Source of the DNA: Candidatus Pullilachnospira intestinigallinarum
GTDB lineage: Bacteria; Bacillota; Clostridia; Lachnospirales; Lachnospiraceae
Reading direction: 5' to 3'
Assembly: GCA_018711275.1 (NCBI GenBank)
Contig: DVIN01000042.1
Coordinates: forward strand, 1 to 55,228
Length of the DNA stretch: 55,228 nt
Under the pieces are notes generated by a model. That model saw only the letters and a program-made list of their open reading frames with translations, was not told the origin of the DNA and searched no databases. Shown piece by piece: positions 42,845 through 52,600 of the stretch (the first letter of the stretch is position 1; each line of letters starts with the position of its first letter). Both the position numbers and the translations under genes were made by a program.

Positions 42845-43822
42845 ATGCGCAGTTTTAAAAGGATTGTGTGGTGCTGCCTGTTTTTGGTGCTCTGTGTGGC
42901 TGTAAACGGAATGTTGAATTATTGCCTGATTCCTTATACCTATACCCGGGTGGATGCTCATAATCTGCGGACAGACCGATATGAGGAGGTATTTGTGGGA
43001 ACTTCCCACGGAAAATGCGGGCTGGATCCCGCCGTGATGCAGGAGATTACAGGGAGGAGTTCCCTTAATGTGTGTCAGGGCGGGGAATATCCGGTGGATT
43101 CCTATTTTCTGGTGAAGGAAGCGGCCAGGAACAGGAAAATTTCCCGGGTGATTTATGAGTTGGATCCGGGGTATTGGGTGACGGAACCGAATCAGACGGC
43201 AGATTACGCGGTATTTTATCAGGAAATGGAGTTCTCGCCGGTAAAGGCAGAGTATTTTCTGGAAAAAATGATGCGGGCAGATTTTCGGACCACGCTTTTT
43301 CCCTGGTATCTGTATCGCAGGGAGATCCGACAGGTGCCGCAGATTCTGGAACAGAAAAGCGGAACTGTCTATAAAAATTACGGGGTAGAACCATTTGCCG
43401 GGCCGGTACAGGATTACCGTTCGGACGGAATGATTGTGCGTAAACCGGTGGAGAGCGACAGGACGGTGGAGGATCAGCCGGTGCTTTTTTCAAAAGAGGA
43501 GCTGAATCCGGACGCCGGAAAATATTTTAAAAAGCTGGTCAAATTCTGCGAAAAGGAGGGAATCCGGCTGATTGCCGTAACCGCGCCAATCCCCCGGGTA
43601 ACCTATGAGAAATATCAGGAGGCTTACGACTGCGCGGCGGCGTTTTTCCATTCCTATATGGAAAAAGCAGGAATTCCTTACTATGACTTTACCAGAGGCT
43701 GGGAATATGGGATGCCTTCACGGCTGGAGGAATTCGCGGATTACGAAGGACATTTGTATGGGGATGGCGCCGTTAAATTTACCAGAAGGTTCGGAGAAAT
43801 GCTGGAGGAAGCAGGATACTGA
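42845..43822 (+). CDS. SGNH-like/DltD-type membrane-anchored protein
   Basis: The 325-residue protein has one N-terminal membrane helix (about 8-24) and an extracellular SGNH-hydrolase-like domain. The nucleophile-type motif is VFVGTSHGKCGLDP (S54 in GTSH) and the Asp-His end is DYEGHLYGDGA (D299, H303). This pattern is found in DltD, AlgX and PatB-type partners that finish acyl transfer from an MBOAT to the polymer. Sequence is divergent, so activity is inferred. ACAGGAGGATTTATCT precedes the ATG. It is the last gene of the five-gene unit. Confidence 0.8.
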   Translation: MRSFKRIVWCCLFLVLCVAVNGMLNYCLIPYTYTRVDAHNLRTDRYEEVFVGTSHGKCGLDPAVMQEITGRSSLNVCQGGEYPVDSYFLVKEAARNRKISRVIYELDPGYWVTEPNQTADYAVFYQEMEFSPVKAEYFLEKMMRADFRTTLFPWYLYRREIRQVPQILEQKSGTVYKNYGVEPFAGPVQDYRSDGMIVRKPVESDRTVEDQPVLFSKEELNPDAGKYFKKLVKFCEKEGIRLIAVTAPIPRVTYEKYQEAYDCAAAFFHSYMEKAGIPYYDFTRGWEYGMPSRLEEFADYEGHLYGDGAVKFTRRFGEMLEEAGY

Positions 43823-43868
43823 ACTATTGCGTCAATAAAGTGAAAAAAAGGAAATTCTCTGAAATGTG

Positions 43869-43897
43869 TTGTTATTTTCTGCTGAAGCGTTTATAAT
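43869..43897 (+). promoter_or_regulatory. Promoter of the macro-domain gene
   Basis: TTGTTA (43869-43874), a 17-bp spacer and TATAAT (43892-43897) lie 29 bp upstream of the ATG at 43927. Confidence 0.75.
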
Positions 43898-43926
43898 AGG
43901 AGGAGCAAGTCGGCAGGAGGATTATT

Positions 43927-44451
43927 ATGGGAGAATTTAGGATTGAGAAAGGCGATATCACTACATACGCCGTAGATGCAATAGTAAATGCTGCCAATAC
44001 CTCCCTCCTGGGCGGAGGAGGAGTGGATGGCGCCATTCACCGGGCGGCGGGCCCCGAGCTTCGGGAAGAATGCAGAACCCTGGGTGGATGTGAGACCGGA
44101 AAGGCCAAGCTGACAAAAGGATACCGGCTTCCGGCCAGGTATGTGATGCACACGCCGGGACCGGTATGGCACGGGGGCAATAATTACGAAGATCTGCTGC
44201 TGAAAAGCTGCTATGAATATTGCCTGAAGCTGGGAGAAAGTCAGGGATTTGAGACCATCGCGTTCCCTTCCATCAGTACCGGCGTATACGGATATCCTGT
44301 GGATCAGGCGGCGCCCATTGCGGTGAAAACCATCTGCGAGTTTCTTCGCTGGACGCAGGTGGTGAAAACGGTGACCATGGTCTGCCGGGATGATCGGACA
44401 ATGAAGGCTTATCAGGATGCACTGGAGGCCTATCGGAAAGAACGGAAATAA
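43927..44451 (+). CDS. Macro-domain protein, O-acetyl-ADP-ribose deacetylase type
   Basis: The 174-residue single-domain macro protein is of the MacroD/YmdB group. Motifs include DAIVNAANTSLLGGGGVDGAIHRAAG (ADP-ribose loop with catalytic-type N and D), LPARYVMHTPGPVW and FPSISTGVYGYP. These enzymes remove ADP-ribose from proteins or hydrolyse O-acetyl-ADP-ribose. It has its own promoter and terminator, so it stands alone. AGGAGG lies upstream of the ATG. Confidence 0.94.
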   Translation: MGEFRIEKGDITTYAVDAIVNAANTSLLGGGGVDGAIHRAAGPELREECRTLGGCETGKAKLTKGYRLPARYVMHTPGPVWHGGNNYEDLLLKSCYEYCLKLGESQGFETIAFPSISTGVYGYPVDQAAPIAVKTICEFLRWTQVVKTVTMVCRDDRTMKAYQDALEAYRKERK

Positions 44452-44562
44452 CGATTCGGTTTCGCTGTCCCGCAGAGCGTGCCGGGACATGACTGTTTGA
44501 ATTTTATGAATCGGATAGCGCAGATGCGGAAAAGAAATTATAAAGAGGACTGACTTGTAAAG

Positions 44563-44596
44563 AGCTGCGGTCTCCCTTGTGGAGCCGCAGCTTTTG
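44563..44596 (+). terminator. Terminator after the macro-domain gene
   Basis: AGCTGCGG-CTCC pairs with GGAG-CCGCAGCT and is followed by TTTT. Of the surrounding gap (44452-44781), the remainder up to the alpha-mannosidase is AT-rich. It holds a TATACT (44705-44710) that may be a -10, with no good -35. Confidence 0.8.
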
Positions 44597-44781
44597 CCGT
44601 ATCTTATGCCGGCAACCTTCTTTTCTTTTTTATTTGGGAAAAAGGCCAAAAAAATCACAGTTTTTTTGGTAATTAAGCAGATGGAAAATGAAAAAGACTT
44701 GCCGTATACTTAGCTTACGTTTGGCAAAAAGAGAGAGCCGGATGACAAGACATAAAATTATCAGACAGGAGGATTTTCAAG

Positions 44782-47700
44782 GTGTTTTTTACGATTGAAA
44801 AATTCCAGAAAAGAGTGGAAGAGCTGGGCCAGAGAAGATATTTCGGCCGGCAGTGCATCGCACCGTTTACCGCAGCACCGGGAACGCTTCCCCAGGACGA
44901 ACATTATCATCAGGTGCCGGAGAAAATTGAGGGGGAGCCTTTCCAGCTGAATGATTCTTTCATCGGAAGAGACCGCTATCTGTGGGCGGAGAAGGAAGTA
45001 ACCCTTCCCTGCGCGAAGGAAGGCTGCCAGGTAGTGGGCCTGTTTAACTTCGGAGAGACCGGAGGAGGATATAACAGCGGATTTGAGTCTCTGCTGTATG
45101 TGGACGGACATCCCTATCAGGGCGTGGATACCAACCACAATGAAGTATTTTTTACGGGAAAAGAGGGGGAAAAGGTACGGCTTACCTTCCTTCTGTGGAC
45201 AGGTCTGGAGGGAGGCGGCGTACACCGGACGTTCTATCACCAGCTGAAACAGGCAGATCTGGGTTATCTGCATAAGAATACCGATGAGCTTTACTATTTT
45301 GCCCGTGCCATCACGGAGACCCTGATGCTGCTGCCGGAGGATGACGAGAATTATGCATCCCTGAAAACTGCTCTGGACCGGGCTCTGCTGTATATTGACT
45401 GGGATGAAGATACTTTTTATGAGTCTGTGGACAAAGCGCATCAGGTACTGATGGACGAACTGGATCGTCTGGAAAAACACACCGATGTGACCGTTCATGT
45501 GGTAGGACATACCCACATCGACGTAGCCTGGCTGTGGCGTCTGAAACACACCAGAGAAAAGGCACAGAGATCCTTCTCCACGGTTCTGCGTCTGATGGAG
45601 GAGTATGATGAATATGTGTTCCTGCAGACCCAGCCTCAGCTTTACAAATATATCAAGGAAGACTGCCCGGAGATCTATGAGGGTATCAAGAAGAGAGTGG
45701 CCGAAGGCAAATGGGAGCCGGACGGCGGCATGTGGGTGGAGGCCGACTGCAACATCTCCTCCGGCGAGGCACTGGTGCGCCAGTTCCTGCACGGTACCCG
45801 GTTCTTTGAGCGGGAGTTCGGAAAGAAATGCGAGTATCTGTGGCTGCCGGACGTATTCGGCTACAGCTGGGCGCTGCCGCAGATTCTGAAGCTGTGCGAG
45901 ATCGATACGTTTATGACCACAAAGATCAGCTGGAATCAGTACAATACCATTCCCGATGATCTGTTCAAATGGAGAGGAATCGACGGAAGCGAGATCCTCA
46001 CTTACTTTGTAAATACTCCCAGCGAGGGACAGGATACCTCCACCAGATACTCCACCTACAACGGCATGGTGACTCCCCATTCCGTGATCGGAAGCTGGAA
46101 GAAATTCAAGAATAAAGATCTCAGCAAGGATACGCTGATCTCCTACGGATTCGGAGACGGCGGCGGCGGTGTGACCAGAGAGATGCTGGAGCTGCGCCGT
46201 GCTATGGACAAGCTGCCGGGACTGCCCAATGTAAAAACGGGAACTGCCGGGGAATTCTTCCGGAAGATGCACGACAATGTGGATCATACAGACCGCTATG
46301 TACATACCTGGGACGGAGAACTGTATCTGGAGTATCACAGAGGAACCTACACCTCTCAGGCATATAATAAGAAAACCAACCGCCATATGGAGAACAAGCT
46401 GGCACAGATCGAGTGGCTGTCCTCCGTGGCCTACATTCTGGGCGGCGAGTACGCGCAGCAGGAGCTGAACGACAGCTGGGAGTGTGTGCTGCTGCATCAG
46501 TTCCACGATATTATTCCCGGGTCCTCCATCCATGAAGTATACGAGGATTCCAGAATCAATTACAGGGTGGCGGAAGACCGGGCTGACGGCGTGAAGGCGA
46601 AAGTGCTGGATTGCCTGACGGAAAAGAAGGAGAATACCTTCGGTATTTATTCCACCAACAGCTTCGGCGGAAAGGAGCTGGTGAGCATTCCGGTTCAGGG
46701 ATGCGGAACTTTCCTGGATGAAGAGGGCAATGGACTGGAGGCTCAGAAAACAGAGGAAGGCTATGATGTACTGGTGGATGTGAAACCATTTGCTGTCACC
46801 AATGTCACCTTCGTTCCCGGCGATGAGAAAACCTCAGAGAATCCTTTCGTCATCGATGGAAGCAGCCTGGAGACGCCTTTCTATTCCATCAGCTGGAATG
46901 AGGAAGGACAGCTGGTTCGTCTGTATGACAAGGAAGCAGGCCGTTCCGTTCTGAAAGAGGGCGAAAAGGGCAATGTTCTGGAAGTATACGAGGATAAGCC
47001 CATGAATTATGATGCCTGGGATATCGATATTTACTACACTCAGAAGATGGAGACCATGAAGATCTGCCGTCCGGCTGAGGTGATTGCCTGCGACGGACTG
47101 AAGGCAGTGATCCGTTTCACCTACAAATACCGGAAATCTGAGATTACACAGGACATGATCGTGTACAGAGATTCCAAACGGATTGACTTTAAAACCCATG
47201 CGGACTGGCATGAGGATCATCGCCTGCTGAAGACCGCCTTCTATACGGATATCCGTTCCACCAGGGCAACGTATGATATCCAGTTCGGCCATGCGGAGCG
47301 TCCCACCCACTGGAACAACAGCTGGGATTGGGCCCGGTTTGAGGTGTGCGGTCACAAATGGGCGGATCTTTCCGAAACCGGCTACGGCGTCAGCCTGCTG
47401 AATAACTGCAAGTACGGTTACAGCATCAAGGACAACGCCATGAAGCTGAGTCTCTTAAAGAGTGCAAAACATCCGGATACCTCGGCGGATATGGGCGAGC
47501 ATGATTTTACCTACGCGCTGTATCCCCACACGGGAGCGGTGACGGAGGGCGGAACCATCGAGGCTGCCAACCAGCTGAATCTGCCGGCACAGGCAGTGGC
47601 CGGAGGATTCGGTGAGCATCGCCGGATCGTAAAGGTTTCCGGAGACTGTGTACAGATCGACGTGGTGAAAAAGGCAGAGGATGAAAACTGTCTGATCGTG

Positions 47701-47877
47701 CGGATGCATGAGTGCCGGGGCGGCCACGGACAGGTGACCATGGAGTCCGAGTTTGCGGTGAAGAAGATTGTGCCCTGCAACCTGCTGGAGCATGACTGCG
47801 GAGAAACCGTGGAAGGAAATTCCATGGAAGTTTCCGTGCATCCCTTTGAAATCAAAACCTATAAGCTTTACCTGTAA
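44782..47877 (+). CDS. Alpha-mannosidase, glycoside hydrolase family 38
   Basis: The 1031-residue cytosolic enzyme has no signal peptide. The GH38 catalytic domain holds the zinc-site motif VVGHTHIDVAWLW (H245, D247) and the catalytic nucleophile in WLPDVFGYS (D357), followed by helical and beta-sandwich domains as in class II alpha-mannosidases. Substrate is probably alpha-linked mannose in N-glycan- or mannan-derived oligosaccharides taken up from the host gut or diet. It starts at GTG 44782 behind AGGAGGATTTTC. No transporter or regulator gene is adjacent. The nearest sugar importer is at 20-23 kb. Confidence 0.93.
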   Translation: MFFTIEKFQKRVEELGQRRYFGRQCIAPFTAAPGTLPQDEHYHQVPEKIEGEPFQLNDSFIGRDRYLWAEKEVTLPCAKEGCQVVGLFNFGETGGGYNSGFESLLYVDGHPYQGVDTNHNEVFFTGKEGEKVRLTFLLWTGLEGGGVHRTFYHQLKQADLGYLHKNTDELYYFARAITETLMLLPEDDENYASLKTALDRALLYIDWDEDTFYESVDKAHQVLMDELDRLEKHTDVTVHVVGHTHIDVAWLWRLKHTREKAQRSFSTVLRLMEEYDEYVFLQTQPQLYKYIKEDCPEIYEGIKKRVAEGKWEPDGGMWVEADCNISSGEALVRQFLHGTRFFEREFGKKCEYLWLPDVFGYSWALPQILKLCEIDTFMTTKISWNQYNTIPDDLFKWRGIDGSEILTYFVNTPSEGQDTSTRYSTYNGMVTPHSVIGSWKKFKNKDLSKDTLISYGFGDGGGGVTREMLELRRAMDKLPGLPNVKTGTAGEFFRKMHDNVDHTDRYVHTWDGELYLEYHRGTYTSQAYNKKTNRHMENKLAQIEWLSSVAYILGGEYAQQELNDSWECVLLHQFHDIIPGSSIHEVYEDSRINYRVAEDRADGVKAKVLDCLTEKKENTFGIYSTNSFGGKELVSIPVQGCGTFLDEEGNGLEAQKTEEGYDVLVDVKPFAVTNVTFVPGDEKTSENPFVIDGSSLETPFYSISWNEEGQLVRLYDKEAGRSVLKEGEKGNVLEVYEDKPMNYDAWDIDIYYTQKMETMKICRPAEVIACDGLKAVIRFTYKYRKSEITQDMIVYRDSKRIDFKTHADWHEDHRLLKTAFYTDIRSTRATYDIQFGHAERPTHWNNSWDWARFEVCGHKWADLSETGYGVSLLNNCKYGYSIKDNAMKLSLLKSAKHPDTSADMGEHDFTYALYPHTGAVTEGGTIEAANQLNLPAQAVAGGFGEHRRIVKVSGDCVQIDVVKKAEDENCLIVRMHECRGGHGQVTMESEFAVKKIVPCNLLEHDCGETVEGNSMEVSVHPFEIKTYKLYL

Positions 47878-47890
47878 TAAAATCCGGAAG

Positions 47891-47951
47891 GAAGAGGCCG
47901 CTGTGAAGAGGGTGAATCAGAGGATCATCCGCTTCGCGGCGGTCTTTTCTT
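47891..47951 (+). terminator. Terminator after the alpha-mannosidase
   Basis: GAGGCCGCTGTGAAG pairs (with G-T wobbles) with CTTCGCGGCGGTCTT and is followed by TTCTTC. It lies directly after the stop. Confidence 0.6.
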
Positions 47952-47954
47952 CAT

Positions 47955-48039
47955 GGCAATGGAAAACAGGCTGCGAAGATCGCAGAGCCTGCCCCGGCGA
48001 AGCGAAGACGCCGCTTTCACGGCGCAATCTCCCATTGCC
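47955..48039 (+). ncRNA. Candidate three-helix structured RNA upstream of the MATE gene
   Basis: An 8-bp closing helix (GGCAATGG/CCATTGCC) encloses two hairpins: 47968-47990 (CTGCGA/TCGCAG with a 3-nt loop) and 47996-48012 (GGCG/CGCC). This three-way shape recalls a riboswitch aptamer, but no known class was recognised, and a simple repeat or transcript end is possible. The start codon of the MATE gene is 126 bp downstream. Confidence 0.35.
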
Positions 48040-48164
48040 GCGGAAAAGATTTTACGGCCTGAAAAAAAGTGAAAAAAGCCGGGCATGACATTGATTTTCC
48101 TGCAAAAGTGCAGTAAGGTTAAAGAAGAAAAACAAGAGAAAAATGTGACGGGGGTAAATGTACA

Positions 48165-49523
48165 ATGGCAAAATCATATGAGATGGACATGACCAGTGGA
48201 CCGCTGCTGAAAAAAATTCTTATTTTCTCAGTTCCGCTGATGCTTTCCGGTATTCTGCAGCTTTTATTCAATGCGGCGGATATTATCGTGGTAGGGCAGT
48301 TTACCGGAAGCAGCGCGCTGGCCGCGGTGGGTTCCACCAGTTCGCTGATTAATCTGTTTGTCAATGTGTTTATCGGCTTTTCCATCGGCGCCAATGTTCT
48401 GGTAGCGCAGTATTACGGGGCCAGGGATGAGAAAAATGTGCATGAGACCGTGCACACCTCCATCCTTCTGGCCGTTATCTGCGGACTGATTCTGATCGTG
48501 GCGGGAATCGCACTGGCGCCGCCTATGCTGGAACTGATGGATACGCCGGATGAGGTGCTGGGGCAGGCGGTACTGTATATGCGTATTTATTTCGTGGGAA
48601 TGCCGGCTACACTGGTTTACAACTTTGGAGCGGCTATTCTGCGGGCGGTGGGGGATACCCGACGTCCCCTGTATTATCTGTTTACGGCGGGATGCGTCAA
48701 TGTGGTGCTGAATCTGTTTTTCGTGGTGGTCTGCGGCCGGGGCGTGGACGGCGTGGCCATTGCCACGGTGATCTCTCAGATCATCTCCGCGGTTCTCATT
48801 GTGCGCTGTCTGACAAAGAGCGAGGGAATGTACCGGTTGGATCTGTCCCGGCTGAAGCTTCACCGGCAGAAGGTCATTCAGATTGCAAGGATCGGGCTTC
48901 CGGCAGGATTTCAGGGGGCGATTTTCTCCATTTCCAATGTGCTGATTCAGTCCTCCGTGAACTCCTTTGGAGCCATTGCCATGGCGGGAAATACGGCGGC
49001 CTCCAATATCGAAGGCTTTATCTATACCTGCATGAACGCAGTCTATCAGACTTCTCTCAGTTTCACCAGCCAGAATCTGGGAGCGGGAAAAATCAGAAGA
49101 ATTTCCAGAATCCTTCTGGAATGTCTGGGGGTAGTGCTCCTGGTGGGGGCGGCGATGGGATTTCTGGCGTACGCCTTTGGCGCGGAGCTTCTTCACATCT
49201 ACTCCGGTGATCCGGAAGTGATTGAAAACGGCCTGCACCGGATGCGGGTAATCTGCCAGACCTATTATCTGTGCGGAATGATGGACGTGACGGTAGGGGC
49301 CCTGAGAGGACTGGGCTATTCCGTGATGCCCATGCTGGTGTCCCTGGCGGGCGTGTGCGGCGTCCGGATTGTGTGGATTTTTACAGCCTTTGTCTGGAAA
49401 CGGTCGCTGTTTACCCTGTATGTCTCATATCCTATTTCCTGGGGAGCCACCTTTGTGATTCATCTTATCTGTTTCCTGGTGGTATACCGGAAACTGAAAG
49501 CCCGGCGGGGGATACAGGCATAG
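48165..49523 (+). CDS. MATE-family multidrug/organic cation exporter
   Basis: The 452-residue membrane protein has twelve helices in two repeats. The first repeat begins LLKKILIFSVPLMLSGILQLLFNAADIIVVGQFTGSSALAAVGST and the second includes GLPAGFQGAIFSISNVLIQSSVNSFG, the NorM/DinF MATE pattern. It exports drugs or metabolites using Na+ or H+. GACGGGGGTAAATGTACA precedes the ATG. The substrate is unknown. A structured intergenic segment lies ahead of it. Confidence 0.92.
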   Translation: MAKSYEMDMTSGPLLKKILIFSVPLMLSGILQLLFNAADIIVVGQFTGSSALAAVGSTSSLINLFVNVFIGFSIGANVLVAQYYGARDEKNVHETVHTSILLAVICGLILIVAGIALAPPMLELMDTPDEVLGQAVLYMRIYFVGMPATLVYNFGAAILRAVGDTRRPLYYLFTAGCVNVVLNLFFVVVCGRGVDGVAIATVISQIISAVLIVRCLTKSEGMYRLDLSRLKLHRQKVIQIARIGLPAGFQGAIFSISNVLIQSSVNSFGAIAMAGNTAASNIEGFIYTCMNAVYQTSLSFTSQNLGAGKIRRISRILLECLGVVLLVGAAMGFLAYAFGAELLHIYSGDPEVIENGLHRMRVICQTYYLCGMMDVTVGALRGLGYSVMPMLVSLAGVCGVRIVWIFTAFVWKRSLFTLYVSYPISWGATFVIHLICFLVVYRKLKARRGIQA

Positions 49524-49604
49524 GATAAAAGATTACGGTGGAGCCTTTTTGCTGTCCCCGGGGGAAACAACGCCGGGGACAGAGAGCGGACAGGAGAGAC
49601 GATC

Positions 49605-52600
49605 ATGTATATTGCAGACTTACATATTCATTCCAGATTTTCCAGGGCCACCAGCAGAGAAGGTGATCCGGAACATCTGAGACTTTGGGCGAGGAGAAAA
49701 GGAATCCGGGTGGTGGGAACGGGAGATTTCACCCATCCCCAGTGGCGCGGGGAACTGGAGGAAAAGCTGGAGCAGGCCGGGGACGGACTGTACCGGCTGA
49801 AGAAAGAATACCGGTTGGAGGACTGGGAGGCGTCTGGGGACGAGGAGCCCCTTTTTGTCGTTTCGGGGGAAATCAGCTCCATTTATAAGAAAAACGGCAA
49901 GGTTCGAAAAGTTCACAATGTGATTTTGCTCCCGGATCTTGAGGCGGCGGACCGCCTTGCGGCAAAGCTGGAGGCCATTGGAAATATTCATTCGGACGGG
50001 AGGCCGATTCTGGGACTGGACTGCCGGGATCTGCTGGAAATTCTTCTGGATACCTGTCCGGAGGGGATCCTGATCCCGGCTCATATCTGGACGCCTCATT
50101 TTTCCCTGCTGGGGGCCTTTTCCGGGTTTGACAGTGTGGAAGAATGTTTTGAGGATCTGACGCCGCACATCCATGCGGTGGAGACAGGACTTTCCTCTGA
50201 TCCGCCTATGAACTGGAGGCTTTCCATGCTGGACGGACTGCAGCTGGTGTCCAGCTCGGACGCCCACTCCCCGGCGAAGCTTGGAAGAGAGGCCACGCTT
50301 TTTGAGGGGAATCCCTCCTGGAAGGGAATGAAACATGGAATCGAGACGGGGGAGGGCCTGGGAGGAACCATCGAGTTTTATCCGGAGGAAGGAAAGTACC
50401 ACATGGATGGGCACCGCAAATGTCACCTGTGCCTGACGCCGGCTCAGACCCGTCAGTTTGGAGGACGTTGCCCGGTATGCGGAAAGAAAATCACCATCGG
50501 CGTATATCACCGGGCGGAGGAGCTGGCGGACCGGCCGGAGGGATATGTGAAACCGCAGGCAAAACCCTTTGAAAGCCTGGTTCCGCTCCCGGAAGTGATC
50601 GCCTCCGCCATGGGATTTTCCGTTTCCAGTGTGAAGACGGGGAAAATGTACCGGGAAATGCTTTCCAAGCTGGGACCGGAATTTGAAATTCTGCGGAATG
50701 TGCCGGAGGAGGAAATCTGCCGGACGGCGGGACTTCGGGTGGCGGAAGGAATCCGGCGGCTCAGATGCGGTCAGGTGGAGAAAATTCCCGGATATGACGG
50801 CGAGTACGGGGTTATCCGGGTGTTTGATCCGGAGGAGGTGCGGGAGACGGAGGGACAGATGGATCTGTTTTCCGGCTTTGGCATACAGGATCCGGAGCAG
50901 AAGATTTCCGAAGAAGAACGGCTCAGGAGACAGATTCTGGCGGCGAGACAGGAACTGGCGGCGGAGCGGGAAGCGGAAAAAGGCAGGACAAAAACGGCTG
51001 AAGGAGAGGCAGAAGAACCCGGACGGGAAGCAGAAAAGGACGGGGCGGAATCAAAAGAGAACAGGGAGATCGCGGCGGGAGCGGAAACAGAAGCAGAAGG
51101 AAAAACGGAGGATCCGATTCCCCCGGTGCTGCGGGAACTGAATCCGGCCCAGAGAAAGGCCGCAGGCTCGCGGGCAGCCGTTACGGCGGTGATTGCGGGG
51201 CCTGGTACCGGCAAGACGAAAACGCTGGTTTCCCGGATTCTGTGGATGCTTCAGGGCAGAAAGATCCCCGCGGGGCAGATAACGGCAGTGACCTTCACAA
51301 AAAAAGCCGCTGCCGAGATGGAAGAACGTCTGGCAGGGAGTGGAAACCGGAAGGGGGACAATTCCGGGATGGACGGCGCCTGCAGGATTTCCAGAGGGAT
51401 GTCGGGAGAAAACGTGCAGATCGGAACCTTTCACAGTATCTGCTACGCGCTGCTTCGGGACATGGGGCAGGAATTCTCCCTGGCAGACGAAAGCAGTCGG
51501 CAGGCCCTGGCAGAAGAGATCCGAAGCGCTTTTGGACTGGATCTTTCGGTCAGAGATTTTCTGCGGCTGGTATCGTTGAAGAAAGCAGGACGTGATCAGG
51601 TGCGGGAGGAAAACTGCAGCAGAGCGCTGGAGGAATTCGACCGGCGGATGAAGGAAGAAGGACGGATGGATTTTGACGACCTTCTGCTGGAGGTGCTGCG
51701 GTATCTGAAAGAAGGCGTCTGTCTGCCGGGCGCAGAACGGTTCCGGTATCTGCTGGTGGATGAATTTCAGGATATCAGCCCGGTGCAGTATCAGCTGATT
51801 CGGGCATGGCAGGCTCTGGGAGAGGAACTGTTTGTGATCGGAGATCCGGATCAGTCCATCTACGGCTTCCGGGGATCGGATGCCCGATGCTTTGAGACGC
51901 TGAAAAAGGATTTCCCCGAGATGGAGACCATCCGTCTGGAAGAAAACTACCGTTCCACCCGTCAGATTCTTTCCAGCGCGGAACAGGTGATTTCCCATAA
52001 TCCGGGAGCGCCCCGCAGACTGCACGCGGTCAGAGGAGAGGGCGCTGCGGTGCGGGTGGTGCGCGCCGCGGGGGAGATGGCGGAGGCCATTTTTGTGGCC
52101 CGCGAAATCAATCGGCTCATTGGTGGAATTGATATGGTGGATGTGCAGGAGGGGAAGCGCAATCGGGAAGCGGAAAGGATGAGGAGTTTTTCCGATATCG
52201 CCGTGCTTTACCGCACGCACCGCCAGGCGGAGCTGCTGGAGACCTGTCTGAAAAAAGAAGGAATCCCTTATCAGGTGACCGGTCGGGAGGATTATCTGAG
52301 GGATCCCCTGGTGAGAGGAACCCTGTATTTCTTTGAGAGCCTGAGAAATCCCTCTGCTCAACGCCTCAGAACAGAAGCTGTCCGGCTTTTGTGGAACTGC
52401 GGCCTGGAGGAAATTGGCGGGCAGACTTATGAAAAACTGGCAGAAAGATACCGCCCCCGGATGGAACAGGAAAGTCCCGACCGGATGATAAAAGACTGGA
52501 CAAATGAGATGGATGCCAAATCCCGGAAATTCATGGAACAGCTGACGGACCTGGCCCGCTGCTATTCCTCCATGGAGGAACTTCTGGATACCATTGTATT

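Noticed and set aside
38308..43822. Ordinary D-alanylation (dlt) operon
   Set aside because: An extra decarboxylase, AlgI-length MBOAT and Ser in place of the selectivity Cys argue against a plain D-alanine system, though D-Ala activity has not been excluded.
47955..48039. Purine or cyclic-di-GMP riboswitch
   Set aside because: The conserved junction and loop bases of those classes are not present. Only the general three-helix shape is similar.
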